A stretch of 64,000 nucleotides of DNA, taken from Pseudomonadota bacterium (GTDB lineage: Bacteria; Myxococcota_A; UBA796; UBA9615). Below the pieces are notes generated by a model. That model had not been told where the DNA came from and did no database searches. It worked only from the letters and a program-made list of their open reading frames with translations. A program made the translations under genes and the position numbers. The stretch lies in the NCBI GenBank assembly GCA_024229515.1, contig JAAESI010000159.1:28382-92381 (forward strand), given 5' to 3'. Below are positions 61,403-64,000 of this stretch, piece after piece; positions within the stretch are counted from its first letter, which is position 1; each line of letters opens with the position of its first letter.

Positions 61403-63436
61403 GTGGCGGACATCACCGAGAAGCTGGAGCGGCTCTTCAGTCTCCTGGAAGCAGGGGCGCTGACCCGCGAGCAGTTCGAGGAGCAGCGGGACATCCTCCT
61501 GGCCCAGTCCCGCCGGGACTCCGCCCCGCCCAGCTCCGGCAGCGACCCTGCCCTGCCCCAGGAGGTCGGCGCCTACCGCATTCTCGGCCACATCGGCGAC
61601 GGCGGCATGGGCACGGTCTACCGGGGCCAGCACCGCAGCGCCGAGTTCGCCGCCAAGCAGGGGGGCGAGGTCGCCATCAAGGTGATGCACCCCCACATCG
61701 CGCGCAACGAGTCCTTCGCCGAGCGCTTCGAGCGTGAGGCGGGCCTGGGCCTGAAGCTCGACCATCCTGGGATCTGCAAGGTCCACGAGTTGATCGTGGA
61801 CGGCGGCGTCCTGGCGCTGGTCATGGAGATTGTGGACGGCGAGCCGCTGAGCGAGATCATCGGCACCAGGACCGGCCCCATCCCCTGGGCGCGAGCGTGG
61901 CCGATGTTCGCCCAGCTGCTGGAGTCGGTGGCCTACATGCACGGGGCCGGGGTGCTCCACCGAGACATCAAGCCCGAGAACGTGCTGGTCACCGAGGACG
62001 GCAAGCTCAAGGTCCTCGACCTGGGCATTGCCAAGGACGTCGGCTCGGGCAAGACCAAGACCGGCGTGGGCATGGGCACCGTGGACTACATGGCCCCCGA
62101 GCAGCACACCGACGCGGGCAAGGTCGACGAGCGGGCGGACGTCTACGCCTTGGGGATGACGCTCTACGAGATGCTGGCGGGACGGCTGCCCTGGGGGGAG
62201 ACGCTCGACCCGCTGATGGTGCTGCAGAAGAAGCTGAGCGGGCAGATCCCGCCACCGACAGACTTCTACCCAGACATCGCGGACGAGGTGGTAGCCGCGC
62301 TCATGGGCGCTCTGGCGACGGAGCGCGACGACCGCACGTCGAGCGCGGCGGCCCTGGGGACGGCGCTCGAAGGAGCCTCGGCGCAGGCTCTGAAGCGGCA
62401 GGCGCGGGAGGCGGAAGGGGCCCGTCAGCGCGCCGAGCAGCAGGCCCGAGCGGCGGCCTTGGCGGCCGGAGCATCGCGACCGTCCCCCGCCCCCGGCGCT
62501 GCACCACCTCCATCACCCGCCCCCTCGTCTGCAGTGCCCCCCCCCCAGTCCGGTGGTGGCCTGGGCAAGCCCGTGCTCGCCGGCCTGGGCTTGCTGGGGC
62601 TGGTACTCGGGGTGGGGGCTCTCGTGATGTTGTCCAGAGAGCCTGATGTCGAGGAGCAGGCCCCCGACGAGTCCTCCGACGAGTCCCCCGACGAGTCCTC
62701 CGAGGAGTCCACCGAAGAGTCCCCCCCCCCCGGCACGACGACGGTCGACTCCAAGACGGGCATCGAGCTTGCCTACATCCCGGCCGGCACCTTCACGATG
62801 GGATCGCCGGCGGGCGAGCGGGGGCGCGGCGACGACGAAACCCAGCACCAGGTGACCCTGAGCCAGCCCTTCTGGATGGGCACGACCGAGGTGACGAACG
62901 CCCAGTACCGCCGCTTCGTGGAGGCCACGGGCCACCGGGAGCCGAAGTACTGGGACGACTTGGCCTACAACGCCCCGAACCAGCCCGTGGTGAGGGTGTC
63001 TTGGAACGACGCTGTGGCCTATGCGTCCTGGGCTGGGATGTCGCTTCCGACCGAGGCGCAGTGGGAGTACGCGGCGCGGGCGGGCACCACCACGACCTGG
63101 TGGTCCGGAGACTCCGAGTCGGACCTCGCCCGCGTGGGCTGGTACGACGGCAACTCGGACGATAGCCTGCACGCTGTTGGCGAGAAGCCCGCGAACGCCT
63201 GGGGCCTGCACGATGTGCACGGCAACGTCTGGGAGTGGACAGCAGACTGGTACGGGGACTTCCCAGGCTCTTCCCAGACCGACCCCACGGGTCCTGGAAG
63301 TGGCTCCTACCGGGTTGCCCGTGGCGGCAGCTGCTTCAGCGGCGCCGGCCTCACGCGGGTCGCCTTTCGCTACTACGACGTCCCCGACTACCGCCCCCAC
63401 AACCTCGGCTTTCGTCTCTCGAGGACGATCCCTTGA
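61403..63436 (+). CDS. Ser/Thr kinase with C-terminal FGE/C-type-lectin domain (DGR-type variable protein)
   Basis: A 677-residue receptor kinase from GTG 61403 (good Shine-Dalgarno GGAGGG). Short SHOCT-like helix at 5-35 (LERLFSLLEAGALTREQFEE), kinase domain about 57-310 (GDGGMGTVYRG, EVAIKVM, LHRDIKPENVLV, DLGIAK, YMAPEQ), Ala/Pro linker, membrane helix near 390-412 (PVLAGLGLLGLVLGVGALVM), Ser/Glu/Asp stalk, then a formylglycine-generating-enzyme-like domain (IPAGTFTMGSPAGERG, TTEVTNAQYRRFVEATGH, SLPTEAQWEYAARAG, DVHGNVWEWTADW) outside the cell. The last 40 residues (RVARGGSCFSGAGLTRVAF, then RYYDVPDYRPHNLGFRLSR) follow the RGGSW...R.A.R....PD.R...LGFRL pattern of DGR variable regions, with unusual residues exactly at the sites normally encoded by AAC/AAY codons in a template repeat. 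The FGE catalytic Cys pair is absent. Confidence 0.85.
   Translation: MADITEKLERLFSLLEAGALTREQFEEQRDILLAQSRRDSAPPSSGSDPALPQEVGAYRILGHIGDGGMGTVYRGQHRSAEFAAKQGGEVAIKVMHPHIARNESFAERFEREAGLGLKLDHPGICKVHELIVDGGVLALVMEIVDGEPLSEIIGTRTGPIPWARAWPMFAQLLESVAYMHGAGVLHRDIKPENVLVTEDGKLKVLDLGIAKDVGSGKTKTGVGMGTVDYMAPEQHTDAGKVDERADVYALGMTLYEMLAGRLPWGETLDPLMVLQKKLSGQIPPPTDFYPDIADEVVAALMGALATERDDRTSSAAALGTALEGASAQALKRQAREAEGARQRAEQQARAAALAAGASRPSPAPGAAPPPSPAPSSAVPPPQSGGGLGKPVLAGLGLLGLVLGVGALVMLSREPDVEEQAPDESSDESPDESSEESTEESPPPGTTTVDSKTGIELAYIPAGTFTMGSPAGERGRGDDETQHQVTLSQPFWMGTTEVTNAQYRRFVEATGHREPKYWDDLAYNAPNQPVVRVSWNDAVAYASWAGMSLPTEAQWEYAARAGTTTTWWSGDSESDLARVGWYDGNSDDSLHAVGEKPANAWGLHDVHGNVWEWTADWYGDFPGSSQTDPTGPGSGSYRVARGGSCFSGAGLTRVAFRYYDVPDYRPHNLGFRLSRTIP
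63311..63425 (+). other. Putative DGR variable repeat (VR)
   Basis: The segment codes for the C-terminal RVARGGS...GFRLSR block of the kinase-lectin protein. Invariant stretches (RGGS, TRVA, LGFRLSR) alternate with positions that in related proteins are Asn-rich and vary by adenine-directed mutagenesis (here CFSGAGL, F, YYDV, Y, PH). No template repeat is found in the window. Boundaries are approximate. Confidence 0.55.
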
Positions 63437-63496
63437 CCCTTGATCCCTTGATCCCTTGTTGCGCTGTTTGCGCCTCTTGCGGTGGCCTGCATGGGA

Positions 63497-63571
63497 GCCC
63501 CGGCCCCTCGCGAGCGCGAGGCCAGGCAGCGAGCGCAGCCGCGCCGGCCCGCAGCCGCGTGGGGCCGGGGC
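63497..63571. repeat. Large inverted repeat downstream of the variable repeat
   Basis: GCCCCGGCCCC (63497-63507) and GGGGCCGGGGC (63561-63571) are perfect 11-bp inverted arms with 53 bases between; the left part also contains CTCGCG-AG-CGCGAG. A cruciform or RNA stem-loop is likely. DGR target genes characteristically have a hairpin downstream of the variable repeat, though usually closer to it. Confidence 0.6.
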
Positions 63572-63621
63572 GGTCGGCTGGGGGTGACTGCGGTGGTCAG
63601 CTTGCCTCGAGCCTTGGGGGT

Positions 63622-63640
63622 TTGGGGGCAGCGCCCCCAA
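63622..63640. terminator. Strong GC hairpin
   Basis: TTGGGGGC-AGC-GCCCCCAA is a perfect 8-bp stem with a 3-base loop; an alternative 9-bp pairing uses CCTTGGGGG upstream. No T-run follows. It could be a terminator for the kinase-lectin gene or part of the DGR target structure. Confidence 0.45.
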
Positions 63641-63675
63641 GGGCAGTGACGGAAATCTTGAGCGACCACGGACCG

Positions 63676-63694
63676 TGCTGGACGTGGTCCAGCA
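63676..63694. repeat. Perfect hairpin before the HRDC-like frame
   Basis: TGCTGGAC-GTG-GTCCAGCA, an 8-bp perfect stem with a 3-base loop, lies 25 bases upstream of the TTG at 63720. It is nested in a second dyad (GACCACG with CGTGGTC, 63664-63689). Confidence 0.45.
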
Positions 63695-63719
63695 GCCTGC
63701 CTGCTGAGCGCCGGTCGAC

Positions 63720-63992
63720 TTGAAGCTCCGGGTCTTCACGCTGCGGCTGGACGCAGAGTCCGGATCCTTTGATGACACTGAAGTCGTCGCTTTCCTGGCC
63801 GAGACCGAGGCCCTGGCTGTAAGCGGCAAGCCGCGCTGCTGCTCGCTCTCACCCCCGCAGCGGGACGAAGGTCGCGCTCGTGTCCCGTCCCCAGCCCGCT
63901 CCCGCTCGTCGCGCCGGGATGGGACACCCCAACGCCGCCTATCTCGCCTCGTCGCCCGGGAACTCAAGCTGGGATCGAACCGGGCGAGATAG
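63720..63992 (+). pseudogene. N-terminus of a DGR-type HRDC accessory gene, apparently truncated
   Basis: A TTG at 63720 starts KLRVFTLRLDAESGSFDDTE, then VVAFLAETEALAV. This opening is one I associate with HRDC-domain accessory proteins encoded in diversity-generating retroelements, whose N-terminal domain continues with a conserved EHFFVH-like segment. Here the sequence after about residue 35 (SGKPRCCSLSPPQRDEGRAR onward) loses that character and becomes Arg/Pro/Ser-rich, so the gene seems broken; the frame ends at 63992. Reverse transcriptase, template repeat and the rest of the accessory gene are not in the window. The family match is from memory and covers only about 34 residues. Confidence 0.5.
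63939..63992. repeat. 10-bp inverted repeat at the right edge
   Basis: CTATCTCGCC (63939-63948) and GGCGAGATAG (63983-63992) are perfect inverted arms with 34 bases between. It begins where the HRDC-like frame has already lost protein character and may be an end or insertion scar of the element. Confidence 0.4.
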
Positions 63993-64000
63993 CCGGGACC

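Noticed and set aside
61403..63436. Calling the C-terminal domain a working formylglycine-generating enzyme
   Set aside because: Catalytic Cys pair missing; pattern fits a binding C-type-lectin domain.
63955..64000. Possible tRNA at the right edge (GGGATCGAACC resembles a T-loop)
   Set aside because: Arms do not pair as a T-stem on either strand and no acceptor or anticodon stem is found.

Overview
The window is very GC-rich DNA with almost no non-coding space. It looks like chromosome from an uncultured member of the Myxococcota (old Deltaproteobacteria). The hints are eukaryote-type Ser/Thr kinases, many lipoproteins, thrombospondin-type-3 and Asp-rich DDDDSA tracts, a class II DAHP synthase, RecQ, MenB and frequent GTG/TTG starts. 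This placement is an inference from gene content; there is no rRNA or tRNA to anchor it.

Layout. 1-9245: a cut hypothetical protein, a small membrane protein, a DDDDSA lipoprotein, three dyad repeats spaced exactly 50 bp, a minus-strand run (membrane protein, MFS transporter, PLP aminotransferase, kinase-Cache receptor) and a membrane-anchored beta-propeller. 9490-22796: an envelope-glycan-like block with a metallopeptidase remnant, five large polytopic proteins (three or four resembling GT-C glycosyltransferases), an SGNH hydrolase, a sulfatase/phosphatase-fold lipoprotein and a WD40 lipoprotein. 22849-27254: a propeller lipoprotein broken by an amber codon, a miaE remnant lacking its middle, then a tight operon of PIG-L deacetylase, glycosyltransferase, Rieske oxygenase and an Arg-rich Tat substrate. 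27258-32671: molybdopterin oxidoreductase, SDR, glutathionyl-hydroquinone reductase and two tandem thioredoxin-like lipoproteins, one with an in-frame TGA that is best read as selenocysteine. 32829-38341: a huge kinase/AAA/GAF/cyclase gene carrying four frameshifts. 38392-49928: MenB, a TonB-dependent receptor with lipoprotein partner, envelope hypotheticals, another thioredoxin-like lipoprotein, a Gre-like factor and a damaged HTTM protein. 49975-58554: a second candidate selenoprotein overlapping recQ, DAHP synthase, an LVIVD lipoprotein paired with a PKD/propeller/diheme lipoprotein, and a DUF2314-like protein. 58669-61299: small proteins, CutA and three broken genes. 61403-64000: a receptor kinase ending in an FGE/C-type-lectin domain with the hallmarks of a diversity-generating retroelement (DGR) target, then strong hairpins and the start of an HRDC-like accessory gene that appears truncated.

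Most interesting: (i) two UGA-interrupted genes that continue in frame, each with a bacterial-SECIS-like hairpin at the right distance, suggesting selenoproteins that ordinary gene calling would split; (ii) the DGR-type variable receptor kinase at the right edge; (iii) a concentration of broken genes (four-frameshift kinase, miaE deletion, amber propeller, HTTM fusion, head-to-head truncated pair); (iv) five convergent gene pairs that end on one shared CTAG. No database search or folding software was used; family calls rest on motifs read by eye.
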